Positions 18,472 to 55,300 are shown, counted from the stretch's first letter. The stretch is DNA of 64,000 nt from DATBQN01 sp963755825 (GCA_963755825.1 CAVWLA010000001.1:124001-188000), one strand, 5' to 3'. Notes: generated from the letters alone by a model not told the origin. Numbers and translations are program-made.

Positions 18472-19287
18472 TCAGCCGTTCACGCAGTCGTCGAGCTGCT
18501 CTAAGGTGTTCAGGTTCGCGAGCACCGTGTAGGCGAGGAGGACGGTCTGCGCGCCGAGGGCGAACGGCGGGTAGCCGAGGCTCGGCACCTGGTAGGTCGC
18601 CATCATGTTGCACCAGTTCTCGAGCGCCTCCTGGCCCTCCCAGCCCGCCGCCTTCGCCGCCGCCACGAGCACGCCCACCTGGGCGGTCATGCCGGCCGGC
18701 GTCCACTGGTTGGAGAACTGGTCGTTCGCCTGATGGAGCGCGTTGGTGACCAGGCGGGTGAACTGGAAGGAGAGGACGAGGTCGAGCTGCAGGGCCTGGG
18801 TGTTGATGCTGCCGTTGGCGACCCCCTCTGCCAGATCCTGCCAGCGGTTGGGGTTGTCCGGGATGGCGTCCCAGCCGCTGATCGACTGCTGGATCTGGGC
18901 CTGGTACTGGGGGTTGGCGTTGTAGATGGCGCTGGTGCTGTAGAGCGGCACGCCGGTCGCCTTGTTGCGCGTCACCAGGAGGTAGTAGAAGGCCTTGAGG
19001 ATGTTGTTCGGGTTGCTTCCCGGCAGCGGGTTCGAGGGGAGGGAGAACTGCGCGATCACCTCGACGATGAGAGCGCGGTCGACCGGTGTCAGGCCCTCGA
19101 CGAGCTGCTGCAGGGCGCCCTCGAGGAGCTTGCCGAGGCACTCGAGCTCCTTGTCGTCCTCGGAATCGGCGTCGCCGTCGCCGTCACCATCCCCGTCGCC
19201 GTCGAGCGTCAGCTCGCCGATCTCCTCGTCGAAGCTGTCGATCTCCGCCTGCTCGGCGCCGTCCCAGTCCTGCCCGTCGATCTCCAT
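18472..19287 (-). CDS. Uncharacterised protein with acidic Asp-Gly repeat, first gene of tailoring operon
   Basis: A 271-aa protein with a well-supported start: AAGGAGGGGAC directly precedes the ATG at 19287. The first 45 residues are very acidic and contain a (DG)n run, LTLDGDGDGDGDGDADSEDD, that resembles calcium-binding D-x-D-G loops. The rest is a soluble, mostly helical domain rich in Asn and Gln (SNPLPGSNPNNILKAFYYLL; TSAIYNANPQYQAQIQQSIS; FTRLVTNALHQANDQFSNQW). I recognise no family. There is no signal peptide or membrane helix. It stops 29 bp before the dioxygenase gene. Possible roles are a carrier or scaffold for the tailoring enzymes, or a substrate protein. Confidence 0.8.
   Translation of the reverse strand: MEIDGQDWDGAEQAEIDSFDEEIGELTLDGDGDGDGDGDADSEDDKELECLGKLLEGALQQLVEGLTPVDRALIVEVIAQFSLPSNPLPGSNPNNILKAFYYLLVTRNKATGVPLYSTSAIYNANPQYQAQIQQSISGWDAIPDNPNRWQDLAEGVANGSINTQALQLDLVLSFQFTRLVTNALHQANDQFSNQWTPAGMTAQVGVLVAAAKAAGWEGQEALENWCNMMATYQVPSLGYPPFALGAQTVLLAYTVLANLNTLEQLDDCVNG
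19171..19206 (-). repeat. 6-bp tandem repeat encoding Asp-Gly
   Basis: Six consecutive 6-bp units of the GTCGCC type on the plus strand (some diverged, for example ATCCCC) encode the DG dipeptides of the acidic protein. Because the unit is a multiple of three, length changes would lengthen or shorten the acidic run without breaking the frame. Confidence 0.75.
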
Positions 19288-19521
19288 GTCCCCTCCTTCG
19301 CGTGCGCGTGGATTTCAAAGCGTTGCGAGCGAGCCCCGAAGAGAGCCCGGCCGCGGGCGCGCGGACCGCCGTCGCCAGGCTCGTGGCGCCGCGTCCTGGA
19401 GCCGGATCTCGAGGCCGCAGTATACAGGAACCACTACGGCGCTTTAAGATGCGGAGCGACCTCCGAAGGACGTTTGGCGATCCGACCGACAGCCCTCGAC
19501 GAGCGACCGATCCCGCGGCCG
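19288..19521. promoter_or_regulatory. Divergent intergenic region between tailoring and ATP-grasp operons
   Basis: This gap separates two divergent operons and must hold promoters for both. The only AT-richer pieces are around 19420-19450 (AGTATACAGGAACC and CTTTAAGATG). No convincing -35/-10 pair or operator palindrome was found by eye. The left end carries the ribosome binding site of the acidic-protein gene (CCCTCCTT at 19291-19298). Confidence 0.4.
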
Positions 19522-20151
19522 ATGCGGCACCTCCTGCGAGCGATCGACGCGCACCAGGAGGGCCTCCTCGCGGCCCTCTACGCCGCCGCCTCGATCGACC
19601 TCGATCCTCGGGCCGCGCCGGAGGACACCTATGTCACCAAAGGCGGCCGGCGGCTCGCCTGGGCGCTCGACCTGCGCCGGCCGCTGCTCTCCTCCGCGCA
19701 CCTGCGGCCGGTAGCCGCGGCGGCGGCCGAGCGCCTGCTCCGGCTCGGCGCGGCGCAGATCGCCGGCAAGGGGATGGGCGCCGCGCCGCTCGTCTGCGGC
19801 ATCGTCGCCGCGGCGTGCGGCATCGATGGCGCGCTCCTCCGCGAGCGGCCGAAGGAGCGCGGCTTCCTGCGCGCCTTCGAGGGGACGCTCGATCCGGCGC
19901 GGCCGGTCTGGCTGATCGACGACATCGTCAACACCGGGCGGAGCACCGGCGAGCTCGCCGGCGTCCTCCGCGGCGAGGGCCTCGAGGTCGCCGGGGTGCT
20001 CTGCCTCTTCCACTATTCATGGGGCCCCGGCCGCGGCCGCCTGGCGCGCCGCGGCCTGCCGCTCGAGCCGCTGGCGGTGCTCAGCCAGCGCCCGGGCCGC
20101 GTCTTCGCCTCCGAGCGCCTCTACGCCGGCCGCCCGCCGCTCGTCGGCTGA
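19522..20151 (+). CDS. Phosphoribosyltransferase-like protein (orotate PRTase type)
   Basis: A type I phosphoribosyltransferase of about 209 aa. The PRPP-binding loop is clear: VWLIDDIVNTGRSTGE (about residues 133-148). Upstream are IAGKGMGAAPLVCGIVAAAC, equivalent to the 'hood/PPi loop' region of orotate PRTases, and RPKERGF, which matches the basic catalytic loop. The ATG at 19522 is the first in-frame ATG; an in-frame TTG at 19474 preceded by GAAGGA is an alternative that would add 16 residues. It heads a four-gene plus-strand operon with two ATP-grasp proteins and a beta-lactamase-family protein. That setting suggests transfer of ribose-phosphate in a special pathway instead of normal pyrimidine synthesis, but no substrate can be named. 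Confidence 0.75.
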   Translation: MRHLLRAIDAHQEGLLAALYAAASIDLDPRAAPEDTYVTKGGRRLAWALDLRRPLLSSAHLRPVAAAAAERLLRLGAAQIAGKGMGAAPLVCGIVAAACGIDGALLRERPKERGFLRAFEGTLDPARPVWLIDDIVNTGRSTGELAGVLRGEGLEVAGVLCLFHYSWGPGRGRLARRGLPLEPLAVLSQRPGRVFASERLYAGRPPLVG

Positions 20152-20194
20152 GCTGCCCCGAGGCCGCGCATCGCATAGGCTCGACGTGCTCGCC

Positions 20195-21229
20195 ATGCCG
20201 CCGCTGAAGCTCCTCCTCGTCGCCAGCTATCCGACCCCCGAGGAGCTCGCCGCCGACCGCGTCGCCGGCCGCATGATGCTCGCCGGCCTCGCGGCGCGGG
20301 GGATCGACTGGCAGCTCCACCAGCCTTGGCTGCCCTGCCCCGAGCTCGCCGAGCACGACGCCGTGCTCTGCTGGACCTACCGCTGGCAGGTCGACAACTT
20401 TCCCTTCTGGGCGCGGCGCCTCGAGCGCCAGGCCTCGGCGCTCGGCATCCCGGTGATCAACGGCGCCGAGCGCTGCGCCGAGCCGCACTCCTACTTCCTG
20501 CGCACCTGGCGCGAGCATGGGGTGCCGTGCGCCGCGGCGCGGCGCTTCGCCCGCGGCGAGGACGTGGGTGGGCTCGGCCTCTCCTTTCCGCTCCTCGTCC
20601 GTCGCGACGGCGTCCACCGCGGCCAGGACGTCCATCTCGTGGCGACGGCGGCGGACGCGCGGGCTCTCGTCCTCCGCCGCGAGCGCGACCGCGAGACGCT
20701 GCGCGGGCCGGAGAGGCCGCGCGGCCACCTCGATCTCGCGGTCGAGTTCGTCGACACCGCTGACGCGGACGGCATCTACCGCAAGTGGCGCAGCTACGTC
20801 GTCGGCACGCGGGTGATCCCGCGCCTGCTCGAGCTGTCGTGCCACTGGCTGGTGAACTTCGGCAACCTGATCGAGGACGCCGCCGCCGCCGCCGAGGACC
20901 GCGCCTTCGTGCGCGACGGCGATGCGCGGCCGGACCTGCTGCGCGAGGCGGCGCGCTGGACCGGCGCCGACATCGTCGCCCTCGACTACGCGCGGCGGCG
21001 CGACGGCGGCTACGTCTTCTGGGAGGCGAACCGCCACTTCCTGATGCTCGGCGACCCCGGCTACGAGCGGCCGGAGAAGATGCTGGCGGCGACCGGCCGC
21101 AGCCCCGAGGAGCGCCGCGCCGAGGACGAGCGCCTGGGCCTCGCCATCGCCGACCTGGTGATCGAGCGCGCCGCGGCGGCCGCGCCGTCGCGGACCGCCG
21201 CCGCCGGCGCCGCTGGCTCCGAACACTGA
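20195..21229 (+). CDS. ATP-grasp superfamily ligase, paralogue 1
   Basis: A 344-aa protein (ATG at 20195; a GTG at 20186 is possible). It shows an ATP-grasp layout like RimK-type enzymes: N-terminal alpha/beta domain (LKLLLVASYPTPEE), a central 'GIPVINGAERCAEPHSYFLR' segment before the ATP-binding domain, FPLLVRRDGVHRGQDVHLV (usual Lys replaced by Arg), an acidic strand LAVEFVDTADADG, then YRKWRSYVVGTRVIP. The metal-binding end is ALDYARRRDGGYVFWEANRH (Asp...Glu-x-Asn). These enzymes join an acyl phosphate to an amine, thiol or alcohol. It is a paralogue of the next gene and sits between a phosphoribosyltransferase and that gene. Substrate unknown. Confidence 0.75.
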   Translation: MPPLKLLLVASYPTPEELAADRVAGRMMLAGLAARGIDWQLHQPWLPCPELAEHDAVLCWTYRWQVDNFPFWARRLERQASALGIPVINGAERCAEPHSYFLRTWREHGVPCAAARRFARGEDVGGLGLSFPLLVRRDGVHRGQDVHLVATAADARALVLRRERDRETLRGPERPRGHLDLAVEFVDTADADGIYRKWRSYVVGTRVIPRLLELSCHWLVNFGNLIEDAAAAAEDRAFVRDGDARPDLLREAARWTGADIVALDYARRRDGGYVFWEANRHFLMLGDPGYERPEKMLAATGRSPEERRAEDERLGLAIADLVIERAAAAAPSRTAAAGAAGSEH

Positions 21230-21258
21230 CGGCGAGCGGCCTCTCGCCGAGACCTGCC

Positions 21259-22188
21259 GTGCGCCTGCTGGTCGCCACCTCCTACCGCACCCCCGAGGGG
21301 TTCCGCGAGTTCCAGGCCGCCCGCCAGCTCGCCGCGGCGCTCGACCGCCGCGGCGTCGCCTGGGAGATCCGCCAGCCCTGGCGCGACACCGCCGACCTCG
21401 CCGCCTTCGACGCCGTCCTCTTCTGGACCTATCGCCACACCTGGGGCGGTTTCCTCGCCCACGCCGCGCGGCTCGCGGCGCGCGCCGCGGCGGGCGGCGT
21501 GGCGGTGGTCAACGACACCGCGAGCTTCACCTATCTCCACTCCCGCGACCTGGCGATCTGGCGGCGCGCCGGCATCCCCTGCCCGCCGCACCAGCGCTTC
21601 AGTGCTCTTGACCAGCTGCGCCTCGGCTACCCGCTCGTCCTCCGCCGCGACAGCGAGCACCAGGGCGGCCGCATGCACCTGGTGGCGGACGAGCCGGCGG
21701 CGGCCGCCGCCTTCGCCGGCGACCGCGGCGATCGGGAGGAGCTCGGGCGCGACAAGCCGCTCGACCTCGCCGTCGGCTTCGTCGACACCCGCTGGCCGGA
21801 CGGCTTCTACCGCAAGCGGCGGGCCTACGTCATCGGCGGCGAGGTGATCCCGGCGCACGCCGTGCGGTCGGCGGGCTGGATCGTCAACTTCGGCGCGCGG
21901 GCGGGGACGCTCGCCTCTTACCGCGAGGACCGCCGCTTCCTCGCCGAGGGCGAGCCGCGGGCGGACGCCGTGCGCGAGGCGGTGGCGGTCCTCGGCGCCG
22001 ACTGGGCGGCGGTCGACTACAGCCCGACACCCGCCGGCGGCTGCGTCTTCTGGGAGGCCAACCGCAACCCGCGCATGTGGGGCGACCGCGGCCTGCCGGC
22101 GGCGAGCCGGGTGCGCGAGCCCGACCGGCGCTGGGGCGAGGCGACGGTCGACCTGGTGGAGCGGCGGGTCGCCGAGCGCAAGCGATGA
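21259..22188 (+). CDS. ATP-grasp superfamily ligase, paralogue 2
   Basis: A 309-aa protein; the start is set at the GTG at 21259 because it gives the same N-terminus as its neighbour (VRLLVATSYRTPEGFREFQA against LKLLLVASYPTPEELAADRV). The same landmarks recur: FWTYRHTWGGFLAHAARL, GVAVVNDTASFTYLHSRD, YPLVLRRDSEHQGGRMHLVA, LAVGFVDTRWPDGFYRKRRA, and the metal-binding end VDYSPTPAGGCVFWEANRN. The two proteins clearly arose by tandem duplication and have since diverged a lot. Its stop overlaps the start of the beta-lactamase-family gene (ATGA). Two paralogues side by side could form a heterodimer or act in successive ligation steps. Confidence 0.75.
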   Translation: MRLLVATSYRTPEGFREFQAARQLAAALDRRGVAWEIRQPWRDTADLAAFDAVLFWTYRHTWGGFLAHAARLAARAAAGGVAVVNDTASFTYLHSRDLAIWRRAGIPCPPHQRFSALDQLRLGYPLVLRRDSEHQGGRMHLVADEPAAAAAFAGDRGDREELGRDKPLDLAVGFVDTRWPDGFYRKRRAYVIGGEVIPAHAVRSAGWIVNFGARAGTLASYREDRRFLAEGEPRADAVREAVAVLGADWAAVDYSPTPAGGCVFWEANRNPRMWGDRGLPAASRVREPDRRWGEATVDLVERRVAERKR

Positions 22189-23894
22189 GCGGGCTCGATG
22201 ATCTCGACGGTCTCGTCGAGGCGCGCCGCCGCGAGGAGAACCTTCCCGGCGTCGCCCTCGCCCGTGTCACGCGCGTCGAGGGCACGGTGGATTGCCGCGT
22301 CTGGGGAGTCGCCGACCTCGCCTCCGGCGCGCCGCTCGGCACCGGCGCGGCCTTCCGCGTCGGCTCGCTCACCAAGCTCGTCACCGCCGTCGCGGCGCTG
22401 CGGCTCGCCGATCGCGGCGCCATCCGCCTCGACGATCCGGTCCGCCGCTACGCGCCGTGGCTCGCGATGCGCGGCGCCAGAGCCGCCGATCTCGCCCGGC
22501 TGACCCTCCGCCATCTGCTCACCCATCGCTCGGGCCTGCCGCGCGGCCCGTACGAGCTGGCGCCGAGGTCGACGGTCGAGCGCCTGCGCGACCTCGCCGG
22601 GATGTCGCTCGCCTTCGCGCCGGGGGAGGGGAGCAAGTACTCGAACCTCGGCTACGGGCTCGCCGCCCACGCCCTCGCCGTCGCCGCCGGCCGCCCGTTC
22701 CACGAGCTGGCGCGCGAGCTGGTGCTGGCGCCCGCCGGCATGGAGGGGGCGAGCTTCGCCAGCGGCTCAGCCGTGCTCGCCACCGGCCATCAGCGCGGCC
22801 ACTACCGCTCGCTCGTCCGCCGCGCCGACCGGCTGCAGGCGGCGCCCGAGCTGCCGGCTCTCGAGGGGGCGGGCGACCTGATCGCGACGGCGGCGGACAT
22901 CGCCCGCCTCGCCGCCGCGCTCGGTCTCGGCTCGCCGGGCTCGCCGGGCTCGCCGCGGCTCCTCTCGCCCGCCGCGCTCGCCGAGCTCCTGCGCCCGCCG
23001 AGCGACGGCGGCGCCGCGCGGTCCTTCGGGCTGGCGCTGCGCTGGAGCCGCCGCTGGGGCGGCGCCTGCCTGGAGCAGGACGCCGGCCACTCCGGCTTCT
23101 TCGCGCTCCTCCGCATCGTCCCGCAGGAAGGTGTCGCCGGCGTCGCCCTGTGCAATCGCTGCACGGCCTTCTATCCGATCGACGAGATCCTCGACGCCGC
23201 CCTGGCGCCGCTCGTCACCGGCGGCGCGCCGCCGGCCGCGCGCTCGGTGGAGAGCCTGGAGCGCTATGCAGGGGACTACGCCTCGCCGCGGGGGGCGCTC
23301 GCCGTGCGGCTCGCCGGCGATCGCCTCGAGCTGCGGGCGGACGGCGAGGCGATCGCGCTCACGCGGCACGGCCGCGGCCGCTTCATCCAAGAGGGCGGCC
23401 CCTTCGCCGATCACCTGCTGCGTTTCGCGTTCGCCGGCGCGGCGGGCGCCGGCGTCTGGGAGATGACCGCCGGCCCGCACCGCTGGACGCGGCAGGGCCG
23501 CGCGCCCGCCGCGCTGCTCGACGACGACGCACGGCGCGACGATCCAGGCTTCGCGCCGCTCGTCGGGAGCTATCGCCGCGACGGCTACGGCGACATCCGC
23601 GTCTTCGCGCGCCAGGGGAGGCTCTGGCTGTCGATGTCTTACGCCGACGAGGAGGAGCTGCAGCCGGACGCCGGCGAAGGCTTTCCGATCGCCGGCGGCG
23701 GCTATCGGCTCGCTGGCGGCGGCTATCGGCTCGCTGGCGGCGGCTATCGGCTCGCTGGCGGCGGCTATCGGCTCGCTGGCGGCGCCTTCGCCGGCGAGTC
23801 GGTGCGGTTCGAGACGACGGCTGGAGAGGCCGTGGCGGTCGAGGCCGGGTCCATGCGCTTCGTCCGCGTCTCCGAGCCAGAGACCGCGGCCTGA
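22185..23894 (+). CDS. Serine beta-lactamase-family (class C/esterase-like) hydrolase with C-terminal repeats
   Basis: A 569-aa protein translationally coupled to the ATP-grasp gene. Penicillin-binding/beta-lactamase motifs are present: SxxK as GSLTKLVTA (Ser near residue 65), YxN as YSNLGYG (about 149), and HxG as DAGHSGFF (about 307). Beyond the catalytic domain (about 1-360) a beta-rich tail follows, with YAGDYASPRGA and VGSYRRDGYGDIRVF, like the lipocalin-like tails of this family. Then come four exact GGGYRLA heptapeptides. No signal peptide is visible, so it may be cytoplasmic. Such enzymes act as esterases, amidases, D-peptidases or transacylases. In this operon it could hydrolyse or transfer a product of the ATP-grasp enzymes. 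Confidence 0.85.
   Translation: MSGLDDLDGLVEARRREENLPGVALARVTRVEGTVDCRVWGVADLASGAPLGTGAAFRVGSLTKLVTAVAALRLADRGAIRLDDPVRRYAPWLAMRGARAADLARLTLRHLLTHRSGLPRGPYELAPRSTVERLRDLAGMSLAFAPGEGSKYSNLGYGLAAHALAVAAGRPFHELARELVLAPAGMEGASFASGSAVLATGHQRGHYRSLVRRADRLQAAPELPALEGAGDLIATAADIARLAAALGLGSPGSPGSPRLLSPAALAELLRPPSDGGAARSFGLALRWSRRWGGACLEQDAGHSGFFALLRIVPQEGVAGVALCNRCTAFYPIDEILDAALAPLVTGGAPPAARSVESLERYAGDYASPRGALAVRLAGDRLELRADGEAIALTRHGRGRFIQEGGPFADHLLRFAFAGAAGAGVWEMTAGPHRWTRQGRAPAALLDDDARRDDPGFAPLVGSYRRDGYGDIRVFARQGRLWLSMSYADEEELQPDAGEGFPIAGGGYRLAGGGYRLAGGGYRLAGGGYRLAGGAFAGESVRFETTAGEAVAVEAGSMRFVRVSEPETAA
23694..23777 (+). repeat. Four perfect 21-bp tandem repeats (GGGYRLA) inside the hydrolase gene
   Basis: Units at 23694-23714, 23715-23735, 23736-23756 and 23757-23777 are identical and keep the frame, each encoding GGGYRLA. 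The sequence before the first unit (GFPIAGGGYRLA in protein) suggests the array grew from one native copy. Identity between units points to recent slippage or copy-number change. Confidence 0.95.
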
Positions 23895-23919
23895 AACCCT
23901 CCAGTCGACTGCCGGCGCG

Positions 23920-24222
23920 CTATCCCGGCAGCTTCGCCGCCAGCACGTCGACCTTGTTGATCGACGGCGGCTCGGCGAGGAGGTCCGGCGCCTTCGCCAT
24001 CAGCGCCGCGGCGACGCGGCCGCTCAAGTGGGCCTGGCGCCCGGCCTCGTCGGGGAAGGCGTCGAAGATGCCGAAGGTGGACGGCCCCATGCGGAGCGCG
24101 AACCACGCGGTCGTCGCCGGCTCCTCTTCCACGATGGCGAGACCACCCTTGAGGAAGCTCTCGACCTCCGCTTCCTTCCCCGGCTTGGCCTCGAGTCGGA
24201 CGTACAGCGCGACGTGAACCAT
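23920..24222 (-). CDS. Antibiotic biosynthesis monooxygenase (ABM)-like small protein
   Basis: A 100-aa single-domain protein. The ATG at 24222 follows AAGGAG (24230-24235 on the other strand). The sequence VHVALYVRLEAKPGKEAEVE, then TTAWFALRMGPSTFGIFDAF, and the closing INKVDVLAAKLPG are typical of the dimeric alpha+beta barrel ABM family, which includes cofactor-free quinone-forming monooxygenases and many proteins of unknown role. It is divergent from the giant NRPS gene (260-bp gap) and convergent with the hydrolase gene. A short inverted repeat (CTGCCGG at 23909-23915, CCGGCAG at 23925-23931) lies at its 3' end. It may serve the NRPS pathway or be an unrelated household protein. Confidence 0.85.
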   Translation of the reverse strand: MVHVALYVRLEAKPGKEAEVESFLKGGLAIVEEEPATTAWFALRMGPSTFGIFDAFPDEAGRQAHLSGRVAAALMAKAPDLLAEPPSINKVDVLAAKLPG

Positions 24223-24482
24223 GGCGTGTCTCCTTGTGCGCCGGGCGTTTCCGGCGGGTTGCTGTGGGTGGGATGGCGGCACACGATGAAGCGTTAGCGA
24301 GGATACCACCGAAGGGTGCCGGCGGGCTCGCCGCCGAGCGCGACCGGCGCCGCGCCAGCCGGAATTCGGCGCCCCGCGGACATTGAAGCATCGACGCATA
24401 ATTGCTCGCACGCGCCGCGCGCGCCGCTGTCTCGCGAAACCGATGGGGAGCACTCGTATGCTATTAGGAGAGTATTTGCCTA
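24223..24482. promoter_or_regulatory. Divergent promoter region upstream of the NRPS-PKS genes
   Basis: This 260-bp region lies between the ABM gene (minus) and the NRPS operon (plus). It has two AT-richer islands that stand out from the GC-rich background: around 24383-24405 (TTGAAGCATCGACGCATAAT) and 24457-24478 (TATGCTATTAGGAGAGTATT). The second contains the likely ribosome binding site AGGAGAG (24466-24472) for the GTG start at 24483. I could not fit a -35/-10 pair with good spacing, so the promoter itself is not located. Confidence 0.5.
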
Positions 24483-52348
<27,866 letters not shown>

Positions 52349-52352
<4 letters not shown>

Positions 52353-55300
52353 GCATCCGCGAGGCGAGCCCAGCGCAGGGGTTCTCCGCCGAAGACGAGG
52401 AGATCCTCGTCCTGCTCCTGGCGGAGGAGGGCATCGAGCTCGCGCCGGCCGAGACGGCGATCGCGCCCGCCGAGCGGTCGGGCGACCTGCCGCTCTCCTT
52501 CGCCCAGGAGCGGCTCTGGCTCGTCGAGCAGCTGGCGCCGGGGAGCGCCGCCTATCACCTCCCCGCCGCGATCCGGCTGACCGGCGCCCTCGCCGACGGC
52601 GCTCTCGCCGCCGCCTTCGCGGCGCTGGTCGGGCGCCATGAGGCTCTGCGCACCGTCTTCCCCGTCCGCGCCGGCGCGCCGGCGCAGGTGATCCTGCCGG
52701 CGGCGCCGCAGCCCCTGCCGAGGGTGGACCTCTCGACCCTGCCCGTCGAGCGCCGCGACGACGAGGCGCGCCGCCTCGCCGCCGAGGAGGCGCGGCGGCC
52801 CTTCGACCTCGCCGCCGGTCCGCTGCTGCGCACCGCTCTCCTGCGCCTCACGGCGGGCGTCGCGAGCCACGCCGACGCCGCGGCGGGCGACCATCTGCTG
52901 CTGATGACGCTCCACCACATCGTCTCCGACGGCTGGTCGCAGGGCATCCTCGTCCGCGAGCTCGGCGCGCTCTACGCGGCGGCCGCCGCCGGCCGGCCAT
53001 CGCCGCTGCCGCCGCTCGCCATCCAGTACGCCGACTTCGCGGTCTGGCAGCGGCGCGCCCTCTCCGGCGCGGCGCTCGCCGGCGAGCTCGATTTCTGGCG
53101 CCGGCAGCTCGCCGGGCTCCGCCGCGTCGAGCTGCCGGCCGACCGGCCGCGCCCCGCGGCCGCGGCGGCGGACGGCGGCAGGCATCACCGCCGGCTCCCG
53201 GCGGCGATCGAGGCGGGGCTCGCCAGCCTCGCCCGCCGCGAGGGGGCGACGCTCTACATGGCGCTCCTCGCCGCGGTGATGGCGCTCATCGCGCGCCATA
53301 CCGGCGAGGCGGACGTGGCGGTCGGCTCGCCGATCGCCAACCGCACCCGCGCCGAGACGGAGGGCCTCATCGGCTTCTTCGTCAACACCCTCGTGCTGCG
53401 CGCCGATCTCGGCGGCGAGCCGACCTGGCGGCAGCTCCTGGGACGGGTGCGGGAGACGGTCCTCGCCGCCTTCGCCCACCAGGATCTGCCGTTCGAGCGC
53501 GTCGTCGAGGAGCTGGCGCCGCAGCGCGACGCCAGCCGCACGCCGCTCTTCCAGACCATGTTCGCGCTGCAGAACGCGGCGCCCGGGAGCGGCGGCGAGC
53601 TGCGCCTGCCGGGCCTGACGCTGCGTCCTCTCGAGCTCGACGGCGAGCCGGCGAAGTTCGACCTCACGCTCGCCTTCGCGGAGGAGGGCGGCCTGCGCGG
53701 CACCTGGGGCTACGACCGCGACCTCTTCGACGCCAGCACGGTGGCGCGCCTGGCGAGCCACCTCGAGATCCTCCTGGCGGCGGCGCTGGCCGCCGCCGAG
53801 AGCCGCGTCGCCGACCTGCCGCTGCTCACCGCCGGCGAGCGCTCGCAGATCGTCGAGGAGTGGAACGCCACGGCGACCTCCTACCCGCGCCAGGCGACCA
53901 TCCAGCGGCTCTTCCGCCAGCAGTTGGAGCGCGGGCCGGAGCGCGTCGCGGCGGTGTGGGGCGATCGCGCGCTCACCTACGGCGAGCTCGGCCGGCGGTC
54001 GTCGCGCCTCGCCCGCCGCCTCCGCGCCCTGGACCTGCGGCCGGAGCCCGCCGTCGGTCTCTTCCTGCCGCGCTCGCTCGACCTGCTGATCGCCATGCTC
54101 GCGGTGCTCGAGGCGGGAGGCGCCTACGTGCCGCTCGACACCGGCCTGCCGCGGGAGCGCCTGGAGCTCCTCCTCCGCGACGTCGGCGCGGCGCAGGTGG
54201 TGACGCGCGCGGAGCTGCGCTCGGCGCTGCCCGTCGAGGGTGTCGAGGCGCTGCTGCTCGACCTTGCCGCGGCCGAGGAGAGCGTCGGCGGGGAGGCCGA
54301 GGCGGCGCCGCCGGCGGCCTCTCCGGACGGCCTCGCCTACGTCATCTACACCTCGGGCTCGACCGGCTCGCCGAAGGGCGTCGCGGTGCCCCATCGCGCC
54401 GTCGTCCGCCTGGTGCGCGACACCGACTACGTGAGCCTCGGGCCGGGCGACCGCGTGGCGCATCTGTCGAACCCGGCCTTCGATGCCGCGACCTTCGAGA
54501 TCTGGGGCGCGCTCCTGAACGGCGGCCGCCTCGAGGTGATCGACCGCGACCTGGTCCTCGCGCCGCGCGAGCTGGGCCGCCTGCTCGTCGAGAGGGGCGT
54601 CAGCGCGCTCTTCGTCACCACGGCGCTCTTCAACCAGCTCGCGGCCGAGGTGCCGGCGGCGCTCGCCGCGGTGGGCTCGGTGCTCTTCGGCGGCGAGCAG
54701 GTCGATCCCGCCGCGGTGCGCCGGGCGCTCGCCCCGGCGCCGCGCGGCCGCCTCCTCCACGTCTACGGCCCGACCGAGAACACCACCTTCAGCACCTGGC
54801 ACGCGGTCGGCGCGGTGGCGCCTGGCGCCGTCACCGTGCCGATCGGCCGCCCGCTCGCCAACTCCGTCGTCCATCTGCTCGACGGCGCGCTTCAGCCGGC
54901 GCCGGTGGGAGCCGCCGGCGAGCTCTTCACCGGCGGCGACGGCCTCGCGCGCGGCTACCTCGGCCGCCCGGAGCTCACCGCCGAGCGCTTCGTCCCCGAT
55001 CCGTTCGGGGCTCCCGGTGCCCGCCTCTACCGCACCGGCGATCTGGCGCGCCGTGGGCGCGACGGCGCCGTCGAGTTCCTCGGCCGGCTCGACGATCAGG
55101 TGAAGATCCGCGGCTTTCGCATCGAGCCCGGCGAGGTCGAGGCGGCGCTGCGCCGCCACCCCGAGGTCCGCGAGGCGGCGGTGCTGGTGCGCGAAGGCGC
55201 CGGCGGCGAGGATCGGCGGCTGGTCGCCTTCGCGGCGCCGCTCGACGGCTGCCGGCTGACGCCGGCGGCGCTCCGCGCCTTCCTCAAAGAGCGCCTGCCC

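Noticed and set aside
23909..23931. A 7-bp inverted repeat between the hydrolase and ABM genes as a terminator.
   Set aside because: The stem is short, overlaps the ABM stop codon and has no T-run on either side; it is mentioned only in the ABM entry.
24383..24412. TTGAAG and nearby AT-rich bases as a sigma-70 promoter for the NRPS genes.
   Set aside because: No acceptable -10 hexamer lies 16-18 nt downstream; the AT-rich part is too close.
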